From: Acetobacter sp. | GTDB lineage: Bacteria > Pseudomonadota > Alphaproteobacteria > Acetobacterales > Acetobacteraceae | Reading direction: 5' to 3' | Assembly (NCBI RefSeq): GCF_022483985.1 | Contig: NZ_JAKVME010000003.1 | Location: forward strand, 333,001-397,000 | DNA length: 64,000 nt | Translations under genes and position numbers: made by a program | The notes under the pieces: generated by a model | Seen by the model: only the letters and a program-made list of their open reading frames with translations | Database searches by the model: none | What the model was told of the DNA's origin: nothing | Shown: piece after piece, positions 36,150 through 44,734 of the stretch | Layout of the letters: each line of letters opens with the position of its first letter | Numbering within the stretch: position 1 is the first letter of the stretch

Positions 36150-37553
36150 ATGCCAGCCGCGCCCCTTTCTTCAGCCTCCCTACCCGGACATGTCTGGTTC
36201 GATGTCGAGGATCTGTTTGAATATGGCCGCACCAACACACGCCCTAGCGGCATCCAGCGGGTTGCTTTCGAAATCCAGCGGGCCATGTGCTCGCTGCCGG
36301 GCATGCAGAAACGGGTCGGTTTTCTGAGGCACAGTCTGGACGGGCGTCGGTTCGTCATTGTGTCGCATGAGGAAGTCGAGGCGCTTTACGAACGTCTTAC
36401 CGCACAGGCGGGGCAGGGTGACGGGCTGGTCTGCCACGGCAGTTCCGGAGAAAATCCGGCTCCCTCCCGCCTCAGGCGCGTCGCCCTGCAACTGCCTGTC
36501 GCGGTGCGTGTGCCCTTGGGACAACTGGTCGCTCATCAGAGCGCAGTTCTGCGGGATCTGTCCGCGTTGGTGCGGGGAGGGCTTGCCACCTTCCGTCAGG
36601 CCAGACGGCAGAGAGACGCCGGTCCCCGACAGCTTTTCCTGCCTGCATCGCACGATAGCATTCTGGCGCTGGGCGCGCCGTGGGCGCATCCCGATTACGG
36701 CGTGCTCATCAACCATTACCGACATCGTTACGGCGTGACATTCGGGTTGCTGGTGCATGACATCATCCCATTGCTTTATCCGGAATGGTGTCCTGCGGGT
36801 CTGCCCCGCGTTTTTCGGCGCTGGCTGGCCTCCACACTGCCGGCCTGCGATCAGGTGTTTTCAGTCTCTCAAGCCACGCGGAACGATCTTGAAAGGCTGT
36901 TTCCCGGTGTCACAGCCCGTTCGATCCGGATGGGCACCATGAAAACCGCCGGATCGAAAACAGACGACGCTCCGCTTGCCATGAACCGTCCCTATGTCCT
37001 GTCCGTGGGGACATTGGAGGTCCGCAAGAATCACCTGCTCCTCTTCCGTCTCTGGCGACGGCTGCTGACCGAGCACAGGGGGGAGGACATCCCCCAGCTT
37101 GTTCTTGTCGGATCGCCGGGATGGCTGGCGGAAGACCTGATGGGACAGCTCAGAAACAGCGATTTTCTGGACGGGTATGTCACGCTCATTCTGCGCCCTT
37201 CTGACACGCGGCTCGATACGCTTTACCGGAACGCGCTGTTTACGATCGTGCCGTCCTTCTACGAAGGCTGGGGACTGCCCGTGTCGGAAAGCCTCATACG
37301 CGGCAAGGTGTGTCTGGCGTCCGATCGCGGAGCGCTGGTGGAAGCGGGCCAAGGGCTGGCCGTGCATTTTGACCCGGACAATCTCAACGATGCTCTGGAA
37401 AAGATCAGGCCGCTTCTGTTCGGAGCCGACACGCTTGCCGAGATGACGCAGCGGGTTGAAGCAGACTTCAGGCCAACAGCGTGGAATTGCGCGGCGCAGG
37501 AGATGCTTCAGACGCTCTGCGCCACGACAGAAGACATCGCCCCCATAAAGTAA
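36150..37553 (+). CDS. Family 4 glycosyltransferase
   Basis: A 467-residue GT-B enzyme. The N-terminus reads WFDVEDLFEYGRTNTRPSGIQRVAFEI, a form seen in acetic acid bacterial polysaccharide transferases. The C-lobe has PYVLSVGTLEVRKNH and the nucleotide-sugar binding E-x7-E motif in FYEGWGLPVSESLIRGK. Probably adds sugars in exopolysaccharide or LPS synthesis; the specific sugar is unknown. Confidence 0.85.
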   Translation: MPAAPLSSASLPGHVWFDVEDLFEYGRTNTRPSGIQRVAFEIQRAMCSLPGMQKRVGFLRHSLDGRRFVIVSHEEVEALYERLTAQAGQGDGLVCHGSSGENPAPSRLRRVALQLPVAVRVPLGQLVAHQSAVLRDLSALVRGGLATFRQARRQRDAGPRQLFLPASHDSILALGAPWAHPDYGVLINHYRHRYGVTFGLLVHDIIPLLYPEWCPAGLPRVFRRWLASTLPACDQVFSVSQATRNDLERLFPGVTARSIRMGTMKTAGSKTDDAPLAMNRPYVLSVGTLEVRKNHLLLFRLWRRLLTEHRGEDIPQLVLVGSPGWLAEDLMGQLRNSDFLDGYVTLILRPSDTRLDTLYRNALFTIVPSFYEGWGLPVSESLIRGKVCLASDRGALVEAGQGLAVHFDPDNLNDALEKIRPLLFGADTLAEMTQRVEADFRPTAWNCAAQEMLQTLCATTEDIAPIK

Positions 37554-37603
37554 AAAGCACGGCTTTTCTTGCCCCCGGCAGCGGCTGGGGCTACGAATGC
37601 TTC

Positions 37604-37975
37604 ATGATTCGTCTTATCCTGCTTGTCCCCTTTCTTCTGGCCCTGATCCTGTTTGCCGCGAGCAATCAGGAGTCCTCGCAGATGTGGTTCCTGACCTATA
37701 GCTGGTCCTCATCCGTCGGCGTGCTGGCCCTGCTGATCGCCTTTGGCGGCCTGCTGCTTGGCGCGTTCGGCGTCTGGGTCAGCGAACTGGGGCAGCGTCG
37801 CCGGGCCAGAAAGGCCGAAGTGCGTAACAGGGAGTTGGAAACAACCGTCGCCAGCCAGACGGCGGAGCTTGAGCGTCTACAGACGCAGATCCGTCTTGCC
37901 GCCGTAACCAACGCTGCCCCGCCGATTACAACGACAATCACACCGATTACACCTCCATCCCCTTCGGCGGTCTGA
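37604..37975 (+). CDS. LapA domain membrane protein
   Basis: A 123-residue protein with two TM helices (about residues 2-19 and 38-60), a basic junction (GQRRRARKAEVRNRE), a coiled-coil region and a Thr/Pro-rich tail. This is the LapA/DUF1049 topology. It probably assists envelope assembly. Three bases separate it from pyrF. Longer upstream frames overlap the GT4 gene and are rejected. Confidence 0.8.
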   Translation: MIRLILLVPFLLALILFAASNQESSQMWFLTYSWSSSVGVLALLIAFGGLLLGAFGVWVSELGQRRRARKAEVRNRELETTVASQTAELERLQTQIRLAAVTNAAPPITTTITPITPPSPSAV

Positions 37976-37978
37976 AGC

Positions 37979-38686
37979 ATGACGCAGCGTCGCACACGGC
38001 TGATCGCCGCTCTTGATACGCGTGACTCCGGACAGGCCGAGGCATGGGCAGCCTCGGTCTCTCCTCATGCGGACGCCATCAAGCTGGGGTTGGAATTCGC
38101 CTACGCCGCCGGATTCGACGCCGTTGAGCGCGTCGCTGCCGGACGTGACCTGTTTCTCGACCTGAAGCTGCACGATATTCCCAACACGGTGGGGGCCGCC
38201 ATCGGCAGTCTGAGCCGCATCAAACCGGCGATGCTGACCATTCATGCAGGCGGTGGCGGCGCGATGGTCGCAACCGCCCGCAGGGCCTGCGATGACAGCT
38301 TCCCGGAGGGCCGGAAGCCGATCCTGCTGGCGGTCACGGTGCTGACCAGCCTCGACGATCACGGTCTCGCCGAGATGGGCATACAGGACGGTGCAAAGGC
38401 GCAGGTGCTTCGTCTGGCTGAACTGGCGCTCCGCAATGGCGCGGACGGGCTGGTCTGTTCCGCTCATGAACTGACGGCGCTGCGGGCGGAATTTGGCGAC
38501 AAGCCGGTGCTGGTGACGCCCGGTATCCGACCACATGGCGCCGCTGTCGGTGACCAGAAGCGCGTCATGACTCCCACCGAAGCACGCACGGCTGGCGCTG
38601 ACTGGATTGTTGTCGGGCGTCCGATCACCGGCGCGGCAGACCCGGCCGCAGCCGCTACGGCCATAGCGGCAGAACTCTCGACATAA
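37979..38686 (+). CDS. pyrF: Orotidine 5'-phosphate decarboxylase PyrF
   Basis: A 235-residue TIM-barrel enzyme making UMP. The catalytic FLDLKLHDIPNTVGAA motif is near residue 58, and the phosphate-binding TPGIRPHGA and IVVGRPITGAADP are present. It lies between lapA and trpF, as a short pyrimidine/tryptophan gene cluster. Confidence 0.96.
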   Translation: MTQRRTRLIAALDTRDSGQAEAWAASVSPHADAIKLGLEFAYAAGFDAVERVAAGRDLFLDLKLHDIPNTVGAAIGSLSRIKPAMLTIHAGGGGAMVATARRACDDSFPEGRKPILLAVTVLTSLDDHGLAEMGIQDGAKAQVLRLAELALRNGADGLVCSAHELTALRAEFGDKPVLVTPGIRPHGAAVGDQKRVMTPTEARTAGADWIVVGRPITGAADPAAAATAIAAELST

Positions 38687-38699
38687 GGTTCCTTCGTGC

Positions 38700-39335
38700 A
38701 TGGCTGTGGGCGTCAAGATTTGTGGGCTGACTGAAGAGCGTGGGCTGGATGCGTGTCTGGAATATGGGGCGGACTGGATCGGGCTCAACTTCTTCGCGAA
38801 GTCGCCCCGCCATGTCACCCCGATGCGCGCTGCGGAACTCGCACGGCGTGTTGACGGCTCCCGTTCGGTCTGCGTCGGTCTGTTCGTCGAACCTACGGAC
38901 GAAGAGGTTACGGCAGTGCTCGACGCCGTGCCGCTCGATGTGCTTCAGCTCTACACCACGGCGGAGCGGGCGCTCTCGCTTGCACGCCGGTCCGGCAAGG
39001 AAGTCTGGCTTTCATGTCCTGTGTCGAACCGTGCGGACCTGCCGGTTCAATGCGACGTTCAGCGTCTGGTCATCGAATCCCGCGCTCCGAAAGACGCCGG
39101 TCGTCCCGGTGGGAACGGACTGACATTGCCTTGGGACGTGACGGCTGGGTGGACCGCGCCAGTACCGTGGATTCTTGCGGGCGGTTTGACGCCGGAGAAT
39201 GTCGGGCAGGCTGTCCGGGTGAGCGGCGCGCCTGCGGTGGATGTGGCGTCCGGTGTGGAAAGCGAGCCGGGAATCAAGGACCCGACGGCCATAAAACAGT
39301 TTATCGAGCGGGCGCGATCAGCCCGGATGGCCTGA
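38700..39335 (+). CDS. trpF: Phosphoribosylanthranilate isomerase TrpF
   Basis: A 211-residue TIM-barrel enzyme of tryptophan synthesis. VKICGLTEERGL at the start carries the catalytic Cys, and the active-site Asp lies in the VESEPGIKDPTAIKQFI segment. ILAGGLTPENV binds phosphate. trpB and trpA, often next, are not here; tRNA-Ser follows instead. Confidence 0.96.
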   Translation: MAVGVKICGLTEERGLDACLEYGADWIGLNFFAKSPRHVTPMRAAELARRVDGSRSVCVGLFVEPTDEEVTAVLDAVPLDVLQLYTTAERALSLARRSGKEVWLSCPVSNRADLPVQCDVQRLVIESRAPKDAGRPGGNGLTLPWDVTAGWTAPVPWILAGGLTPENVGQAVRVSGAPAVDVASGVESEPGIKDPTAIKQFIERARSARMA

Positions 39336-39392
39336 AACGCATTTTCCCCCTTGAGTCTCCGGCAGATGCTGGTATGAAACGCTCCGTGCGCT

Positions 39393-39483
39393 GGAGAGAT
39401 GGCCGAGCGGCTTAAGGCGCACGCTTGGAAAGCGTGTGTGCGTTAATAGCGTACCGTGGGTTCGAATCCCACTCTCTCCGCCA
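39393..39483 (+). tRNA. tRNA-Ser (anticodon GGA)
   Basis: The acceptor arm GGAGAGA pairs with TCTCTCC, followed by discriminator G and an encoded CCA. The anticodon loop CTTGGAAAG gives GGA (reads UCC). The long variable arm and the T-arm GGGTTCGAATCCC are typical of class II serine tRNAs. Its 3' end forms one boundary of the downstream island. Confidence 0.97.
39467..39483 (+). repeat. Left attachment-like repeat within tRNA-Ser 3' end
   Basis: TCCCACTCTCTCCGCCA matches 41464-41480 at 16 of 17 positions. It is the usual integration target of tyrosine recombinases (T-arm to acceptor 3' end). Confidence 0.7.
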
Positions 39484-39789
39484 AACACCGCTGATTGCCC
39501 TCTATGGTGCGATATAGCCGCCGATGGCCGTAGGCCGCCGGGTAGATGGTGAGGCGCTGATTTTGCTCTACAGCCTGATGATTGTTGTTAGAAGCGACGG
39601 CAGCTTCCGACTCCATTGCGGTTGCGAATGGATCAATTCTCAAATCCTGAAAGCAGTCATTGAGCCTGCGTTGCGACAAGAGCGGCTCTGTGTCCATTCC
39701 GCTCATTCGTCAACCCTTGGCGATATACCAAAGGCCGGAATGCTGGGCGTTAACAGTTCAAGCTGCACGCAAGCGGGCATAAAAATTAA
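39484..39789. other. Island left arm without a confident gene
   Basis: These 306 bp contain only short frames. One minus-strand frame (39443-39706) reads into the tRNA and is not credible as a gene. Possibly remnant sequence. Confidence 0.4.
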
Positions 39790-41025
39790 CTAGATAGTAA
39801 GTCGAGCCTGCGGAAAGTACATCGAAACGGGCGTGTCGACCTCTACACCCGCCTCTAATGCCCGACGAGCTTGGCTCGCTATTTCGGATTTGTACAATTC
39901 TACATTCGGCAATAGAGTGTAAATGTCTCGATTGTCGATCGTCACGGTGCGCATCTGATTAATGTCAAACGGGATAGGATCTCCGTGTCGAATAATCTGA
40001 ACGATGGGGAGTCGAATCGCGTGTCTCAAAGCTAGTTCGTAAAATACATTGGCATTTGAGAATGACAAATCCGCAACCACCAAGCGAGATCGAAACAGGT
40101 ATTCGATAATCTGCCTTGTGATCATGCCTGGTTTGTCGATTTGGTCAGCGCGAATAACTTTCAGACCAACTGTCTGTATAGCTGGCTCAACAATATTCTC
40201 GAGAAACAAATTGGAATGCTTTCGTTGATCGGAGTCCGTAGAGCCGATCGCGGTAATATAGAAGCACGTGCTTTCAAAAGCCGCTTGTTCTTGGGTCATA
40301 AGATTTTGACCATCAACGATGGCGGGCGGTATGCTCGAACTAGCGGATGTGGGTAAAGTTCCTGGCAGAGTATCCAGTAGGTGCTCGACGGTTACCACCC
40401 GATCAGCACCTGACAAATTCTGCAGAAGCCCCACAAATTTAAGGTTCACGATAAAGGTGTCGACGCCCTCTTCTAGATGATCTGGATCGGTACCAGCTTC
40501 CTTCATGGAGTCGATCAAAGCTGCCCGGGGAGGGAGCTTCGCATTTGTGAACTTGTCGTATAGCGCTTGGAAGGGAGCTATGTCTGAAATCGCCAATTTG
40601 GCCTTCAGGCGTGCCGCTTCGCGAGGGCTGGTATTGTCATCGCAGACTTTTTTGCCATCGAGGGTCAACTCAAGTTGCTCGCTTGCGTAGCTACCTTTGA
40701 CCAAACCGTATTTGCTGGCATTGGTCACCAACATACGGCTGGTACTGCTGTCTGGTGTCCGCTGGAGATGATCAAAAAGCGTCAGACGGCGGACTGGAGT
40801 GCCACTCCCCAAATTGTAAATTTCTTTGGCAAACGTTAAAGCTTCGTCGAAAGGGCCAGCCGGAAAAGGCCGTGCCGACCTAGCTCGCTTAGGTTTGTTT
40901 GGGCTTGAAGCTGTCGTGGGCGACTCTTTAAGATCAGGTGCAGGAGCGGCAGGAGTTTTTTTGCGCCCGCGCATGTTCTTCTTAGTAATTGGATTTGCTG
41001 CGCTTTTTTCTTCATCTTCAGCCAT
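39790..41025 (-). CDS. Winged-helix plus nucleoside-deoxyribosyltransferase/TIR-like protein, putative defence effector
   Basis: 411 residues. Residues 1-55 are Lys/Pro/Ser-rich and disordered. Residues about 75-130 look like a winged helix of the DUF5343 kind (LTLFDHLQRTPDSSTSRMLVTNASKYGLV). Residues about 250-360 carry FYITAIGS, then RSRLVVADLSFSNANVFYELALRHA, then PIVQIIRHGDPIPFD. This matches nucleoside 2-deoxyribosyltransferase/TIR-like folds, with Asp319, Asn326 and probable catalytic Glu330. Related domains act as NAD- or nucleotide-cleaving immune effectors. The ATG at 41025 has a GGGGG site; a TTG at 41037 is weaker. Activity is inferred. Confidence 0.72.
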   Translation of the reverse strand: MAEDEEKSAANPITKKNMRGRKKTPAAPAPDLKESPTTASSPNKPKRARSARPFPAGPFDEALTFAKEIYNLGSGTPVRRLTLFDHLQRTPDSSTSRMLVTNASKYGLVKGSYASEQLELTLDGKKVCDDNTSPREAARLKAKLAISDIAPFQALYDKFTNAKLPPRAALIDSMKEAGTDPDHLEEGVDTFIVNLKFVGLLQNLSGADRVVTVEHLLDTLPGTLPTSASSSIPPAIVDGQNLMTQEQAAFESTCFYITAIGSTDSDQRKHSNLFLENIVEPAIQTVGLKVIRADQIDKPGMITRQIIEYLFRSRLVVADLSFSNANVFYELALRHAIRLPIVQIIRHGDPIPFDINQMRTVTIDNRDIYTLLPNVELYKSEIASQARRALEAGVEVDTPVSMYFPQARLTI

Positions 41026-41463
41026 CTCTGCCCCCAAGCAATATGGGCGTAAATGTGACGGCTGCCTAAACCGAAAGTCAATACGGCTTGGTGGTTACCT
41101 ATCCATTTCGAGAGGCTTTTCTTCTCGTGGGAATAACAGGCTGACCGCTGATAACAGCGATTATCGCCGTAATATCGTCGATTCCTAACTGTTCTTTCGT
41201 CGTGTCGATTACGACCCACATGAACAAGCGTTCGGGGCTTAGATCGTAAAGACCGTCTCATACGAATAAGTCGTCATAATGCGTAACTAAAAATAGACGA
41301 TCTTTATCCGGGACGTAGGTTCACGATGTCACCATCGCGCAAATTGACTCTTTCCGGCACGGCATACAATCTGTGTGCCTGCTTGTATGTTTTTTCACAG
41401 TCCGGGACCGGATAGCTCCGAAAAACTGGCTGTTTACTGCGGGTGTGTGAAAGTGAAAGGGTT

Positions 41464-41480
41464 TCCCACTTTCTCCGCCA
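41464..41480 (+). repeat. Right attachment-like repeat
   Basis: TCCCACTTTCTCCGCCA, one mismatch from the tRNA-Ser 3' end including the CCA. No tRNA body precedes it, so it is a target duplication rather than a second tRNA gene. Confidence 0.7.
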
Positions 41481-41589
41481 GCTTATCATCTTCCCATGAG
41501 AGAATCAGCTGATTATAAAATCAGTATTGGATCCCGGCTTTCCCGTCAGGGAAGGTTCAGGCAGTTCCTCATCAATAGAAGCTATCATC

Positions 41590-41609
41590 GTTCTTTTTTA
41601 AAAAAGAAC
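41590..41609. repeat. 20-bp perfect palindrome upstream of cytochrome b
   Basis: GTTCTTTTTT followed by AAAAAAGAAC is perfectly self-complementary, about 90 bp before the cytochrome b start. It could be a regulator site or a bidirectional terminator. Confidence 0.45.
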
Positions 41610-41696
41610 TGGAAATGGCGCCTCAATGTCTGTTCCGGTCTGTCCAGAAGTGCATAACACTCTGCGGTTTTGAATGGAAACTCAGGGGAGCGCCGT

Positions 41697-42896
41697 ATGA
41701 CAGGCTCGTCGTCCAAGGACAGGGAGAGCGACGGAAGCAGACAGGACTGGTTCGACAACCGCCTGCCTGTCAGGCGCTTTATCGCCGCTCAGTTCCGTTC
41801 TTTCCCGATGCCGCGTTCGGCCAATATGCTGTGGACCGTGGGGGCCATGCTGTCGGTGGTTCTCGTTCTGATGCTGTTATCCGGTCTCGTGCTGGCCATG
41901 AACTATACGCCGACGGCGGCGGGAGCATTTGCGTCCATCGAGGCGATCGAGCGTCGTGTCCCGTCCGGCTGGCTGATGCGGTCGATGCATATGGCGGGTG
42001 CGAGCCTGTTTCTTGGCGCGCTTTATTTGCATCTGTTTCGTGGCCTGTATTACGGTTCCTACAAGAAACCGCGTGAGCTGGTGTGGCTGCTTGGTCTCGT
42101 GCTGCTGGTGATGACCATGATCACCGCCTTCGCCGGGTATGTCCTGCCGTGGGGGCAGATGTCTTACTGGGGGGCGGATATTGCCGGGAAGGCGCTGGCC
42201 TCCATTCCCGGTATCGGTCCGTTTGCGGAACGCGTGTTTCTCGATGGGAACCAGCCCGGCGACGGCACGCTGCACCATCTTTTCGTGCTGCATTTCACGC
42301 TGGCGTTTGCGATTGTCGCCGTGGTCGGTCTGCATGTGGCGAGTGTGCATGTCGCAGGTTCCGGAAACCCGAGCGGCGTTGAGCCGGACCAGAATGGAAA
42401 TCTGCCCTTTTCACCTTATTTCGCGATCAAGGACGCCTTCGGGGTAGCGGTATTCGCAATCGTGCTGGCCGCAGTGATGTTCCTGTTTCCGGATCTTGTG
42501 ACGGAAGCGGCGAATTATCGTCCTGCCAATCCTCTTCGCACACCGACAAATATTGAGCCTGAGTGGTATTTTCTGCCTTTTTACGGAATGCTTCAGGCTA
42601 TTCCCTTCAAGTTCGGAGGTCTTCTGGCGGCTGTCGGGGCCGTGGCGGTGTTGTTCCTTGTGCCGTGGCTCGATACGTCTTCTGTGCGATCCGCGCGGCA
42701 AAGACCGCTTATCCGCCTGTCCATGATCCTTCTTGTGGCGTCGTTTATGGCGCTGGGTCTGGCCGGAAAACACCATATGGAGGGGCACTGGCTGGTGATC
42801 GGACGCTGCGCGACGGTATTCTATTTTTTCCATTTCCTCGTGGTGCTGCCGTTTGTGTCCCGACGTGAAAATGCGGCTTCGGAGGACGCAGCGTGA
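41697..42896 (+). CDS. petB: Cytochrome b of the bc1 complex
   Basis: A 399-residue, eight-helix membrane protein. Heme-binding histidines occur in MHMAGASLFLGALYLHL and LHFTLAFAIVAVVGLHVASVH. The Qo site motif is PEWYFLPFYGML, and PWGQMSYWGADI is typical. It oxidises ubiquinol. The ATG at 41697 with GGGGAG is chosen over 41670. The Rieske gene that normally precedes it is absent here. The start of cytochrome c1 overlaps its stop (GTGA). Confidence 0.95.
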   Translation: MTGSSSKDRESDGSRQDWFDNRLPVRRFIAAQFRSFPMPRSANMLWTVGAMLSVVLVLMLLSGLVLAMNYTPTAAGAFASIEAIERRVPSGWLMRSMHMAGASLFLGALYLHLFRGLYYGSYKKPRELVWLLGLVLLVMTMITAFAGYVLPWGQMSYWGADIAGKALASIPGIGPFAERVFLDGNQPGDGTLHHLFVLHFTLAFAIVAVVGLHVASVHVAGSGNPSGVEPDQNGNLPFSPYFAIKDAFGVAVFAIVLAAVMFLFPDLVTEAANYRPANPLRTPTNIEPEWYFLPFYGMLQAIPFKFGGLLAAVGAVAVLFLVPWLDTSSVRSARQRPLIRLSMILLVASFMALGLAGKHHMEGHWLVIGRCATVFYFFHFLVVLPFVSRRENAASEDAA

Positions 42897-43648
42897 GGGT
42901 GAAACCTGTTCTTCCTGTCCTCGCTATCGCGCTTTTCAGTGCGTCGCCCATGCAGGCGCAGACACCTCCTGATCACGATCATGCGCCGCCTCAGCACTGG
43001 AGTTTTGAGGGACCTCTGGGCAATTTCGATCTTGCCGCCGTGCAGCGTGGGTATGTGGTTTACGAGCAGGTCTGCTCCTCATGCCACGGCATGAAGCACG
43101 TTCAGTTCAGGGATCTGGAGGGTATGGGCCTTGATGCCGAGGCCATAAAATCCGTTGCGTCCGGCTACCAGATTCAGGACGGTCGGGATCTGTCCGGCAT
43201 GCTGAAATATCGTCGCGGTCTGCCGGACGACACGTTTCCGACACCGGTAAAACCGGCTGGCGTTCCGAAAGGTATCCTGCCGCCGGACCAGTCCCGGCTG
43301 ACTGTGGTCTATCCGGGTGGTCCGGACAGGGTTTACGCGCTGATCACCGGTTATGGTCCTGCCCCGGCGGGCGTGGCGGTCTCGTCCGGTCAGTTTTACA
43401 ACCGTTTTGCACAGGGGCGGCAGATCGCCATGAGGCCGCCGTTGCGGGACGGCGGAGTCCATTACGCCGACGGCACGCCCGCCACGGTCGAACAGGAAGC
43501 ACGCGACGTCACGACGTTTCTGGCGTGGGTCGCGCAGCCGCATCTGGTCGCCCGTCATCGTACCGGTGTGCGCGTGCTTGTCTATCTGCTATGTCTCGCG
43601 CTTCTGCTTTTTGTGTTGAAACGGAGAATCTGGTCCAATGTCGAATAA
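42893..43648 (+). CDS. petC: Cytochrome c1
   Basis: A 251-residue protein with a signal peptide (1-22), the heme c motif CSSCHGM at about 61-66, the axial Met expected in the IAMRPPLRDGGVHYADGTPA segment, and a C-terminal TM anchor. It takes electrons from the Rieske protein to soluble cytochrome c. GTG start overlapping the petB stop. Maturation depends on the ccm system encoded at the start of the window. Confidence 0.94.
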   Translation: MRVKPVLPVLAIALFSASPMQAQTPPDHDHAPPQHWSFEGPLGNFDLAAVQRGYVVYEQVCSSCHGMKHVQFRDLEGMGLDAEAIKSVASGYQIQDGRDLSGMLKYRRGLPDDTFPTPVKPAGVPKGILPPDQSRLTVVYPGGPDRVYALITGYGPAPAGVAVSSGQFYNRFAQGRQIAMRPPLRDGGVHYADGTPATVEQEARDVTTFLAWVAQPHLVARHRTGVRVLVYLLCLALLLFVLKRRIWSNVE

Positions 43649-44537
43649 TTCCGCGCCTGAGGTCAAACCGGTTATCGGCATTATCGGCGGATCAGGGCTG
43701 TATGACATCGCCGGTCTGGAGAACAAGGAATGGCGGCGCGTTGACACCCCCTGGGGCGCTCCGTCTGACGAGCTGCTGTTTGGAACGCTCGACGGCATCC
43801 GCTGCGTGTTTCTGCCCCGTCACGGTCGCGGCCATCCGATCCCGCCGTCGCGCCTGAACTATCGCGCCAACATTGCGGCGATGAAGATTGCCGGTGTGAC
43901 CGACATCATCTCCCTGTCGGCTGTTGGCTCCCTGCGTGAGGATCTGCCACCGGGTCATTTCGTGATCGTGGACCAGTTCATTGATCGCAGCTTTGCCCGC
44001 GAGAAAAGCTTCTTCGATACGGGCTGTGTGGCGCATGTCTCCGTCGCGGACCCGGTCTGCCCGCGTATCGGTGACGTGGCGGAAGCAAAGCTGAAAGACC
44101 TGAACATTCCTCATACCCGTGGCGGCACCTATCTGGTGATGGAGGGGCCGCAGTTCTCCACCCGCGCCGAGAGCGAGCTGTATCGGAGCTGGGGCTGCGC
44201 CGTGATCGGCATGACCAACATGCCGGAAGCCAAGCTCGCCCGTGAAGCCGAGATCTGCTACGCGACGGTTGCGATGGTGACTGACTATGACTGCTGGCAT
44301 CAGGATCATGACAGCGTCACGGTCGATGCGGTGGTGCGTGTCATGCAGCAGAACGCCGACCATGCCCGCTCGCTTGTCAGGGCGATGATTCCGGCGCTCG
44401 GGCAGCCGCGTGGTCTGTGCCCCGCCGGTTGTGACCGGGCACTGGAACATGCGCTGATCACAGCGCCGGAGCGTAGGGAGCCAGCCTTGCTGAGCAAGCT
44501 GGAAGTGATCGCGGGACGCGTGCTCAGCGGCCAGTAA
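43638..44537 (+). CDS. mtnP: S-methyl-5'-thioadenosine phosphorylase MtnP
   Basis: A 299-residue purine nucleoside phosphorylase-family enzyme that cleaves methylthioadenosine in methionine salvage. GIIGGSGLYDI near the start binds phosphate; LPRHGRGHPIPPS, EGPQFSTRAES and IGMTNMPEAKLAREAEICYA match the family. It overlaps the end of petC by 11 bp. Confidence 0.95.
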   Translation: MSNNSAPEVKPVIGIIGGSGLYDIAGLENKEWRRVDTPWGAPSDELLFGTLDGIRCVFLPRHGRGHPIPPSRLNYRANIAAMKIAGVTDIISLSAVGSLREDLPPGHFVIVDQFIDRSFAREKSFFDTGCVAHVSVADPVCPRIGDVAEAKLKDLNIPHTRGGTYLVMEGPQFSTRAESELYRSWGCAVIGMTNMPEAKLAREAEICYATVAMVTDYDCWHQDHDSVTVDAVVRVMQQNADHARSLVRAMIPALGQPRGLCPAGCDRALEHALITAPERREPALLSKLEVIAGRVLSGQ

Positions 44538-44566
44538 TCAGCAGCTCCGGTAATTTATAAAAGTTC

Positions 44567-44602
44567 TCGAATGTCGCTTTTTCAAGAAAAGGCGACATTC
44601 GA
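44567..44602 (+). terminator. Inverted repeat after mtnP, possible terminator
   Basis: TCGAATGTCGC / GCGACATTCGA is a perfect 11-bp stem with a 14-nt loop, 30 bp after the mtnP stop. It is followed by AAGCTTC...AAGCTTCACCA, the same tail as after ilvD. There is no T-run, so termination is uncertain. Confidence 0.5.
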
Positions 44603-44734
44603 AGCTTCTGAAGAAAAGCTTCACCAGCTTCTCCATTATGTTCCGATCATCTTTCTCGACAGAGACCCCGGCTCCTCGGTGGGGCTGGGACACGTATCGT
44701 TCTCCGCATGCTCAACAGTGGAGAACCCAACAGC

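Larger units (their letters stand above)
39484..41480. mobile_element. Compact genomic island at tRNA-Ser, about 2.0 kb
   Basis: It is bounded by the tRNA-Ser 3' end and an imperfect direct repeat of it. GC content and codon choice differ visibly from both flanks (more AT-rich). One confident gene lies inside. No integrase or transposase was recognised, so it is either a remnant or is mobilised in trans. Confidence 0.65.

Noticed and set aside
39443..39706. 87-codon minus-strand frame reading into tRNA-Ser
   Set aside because: The C-terminal ERVGFEPTVRY is the translated tRNA, a common false annotation.
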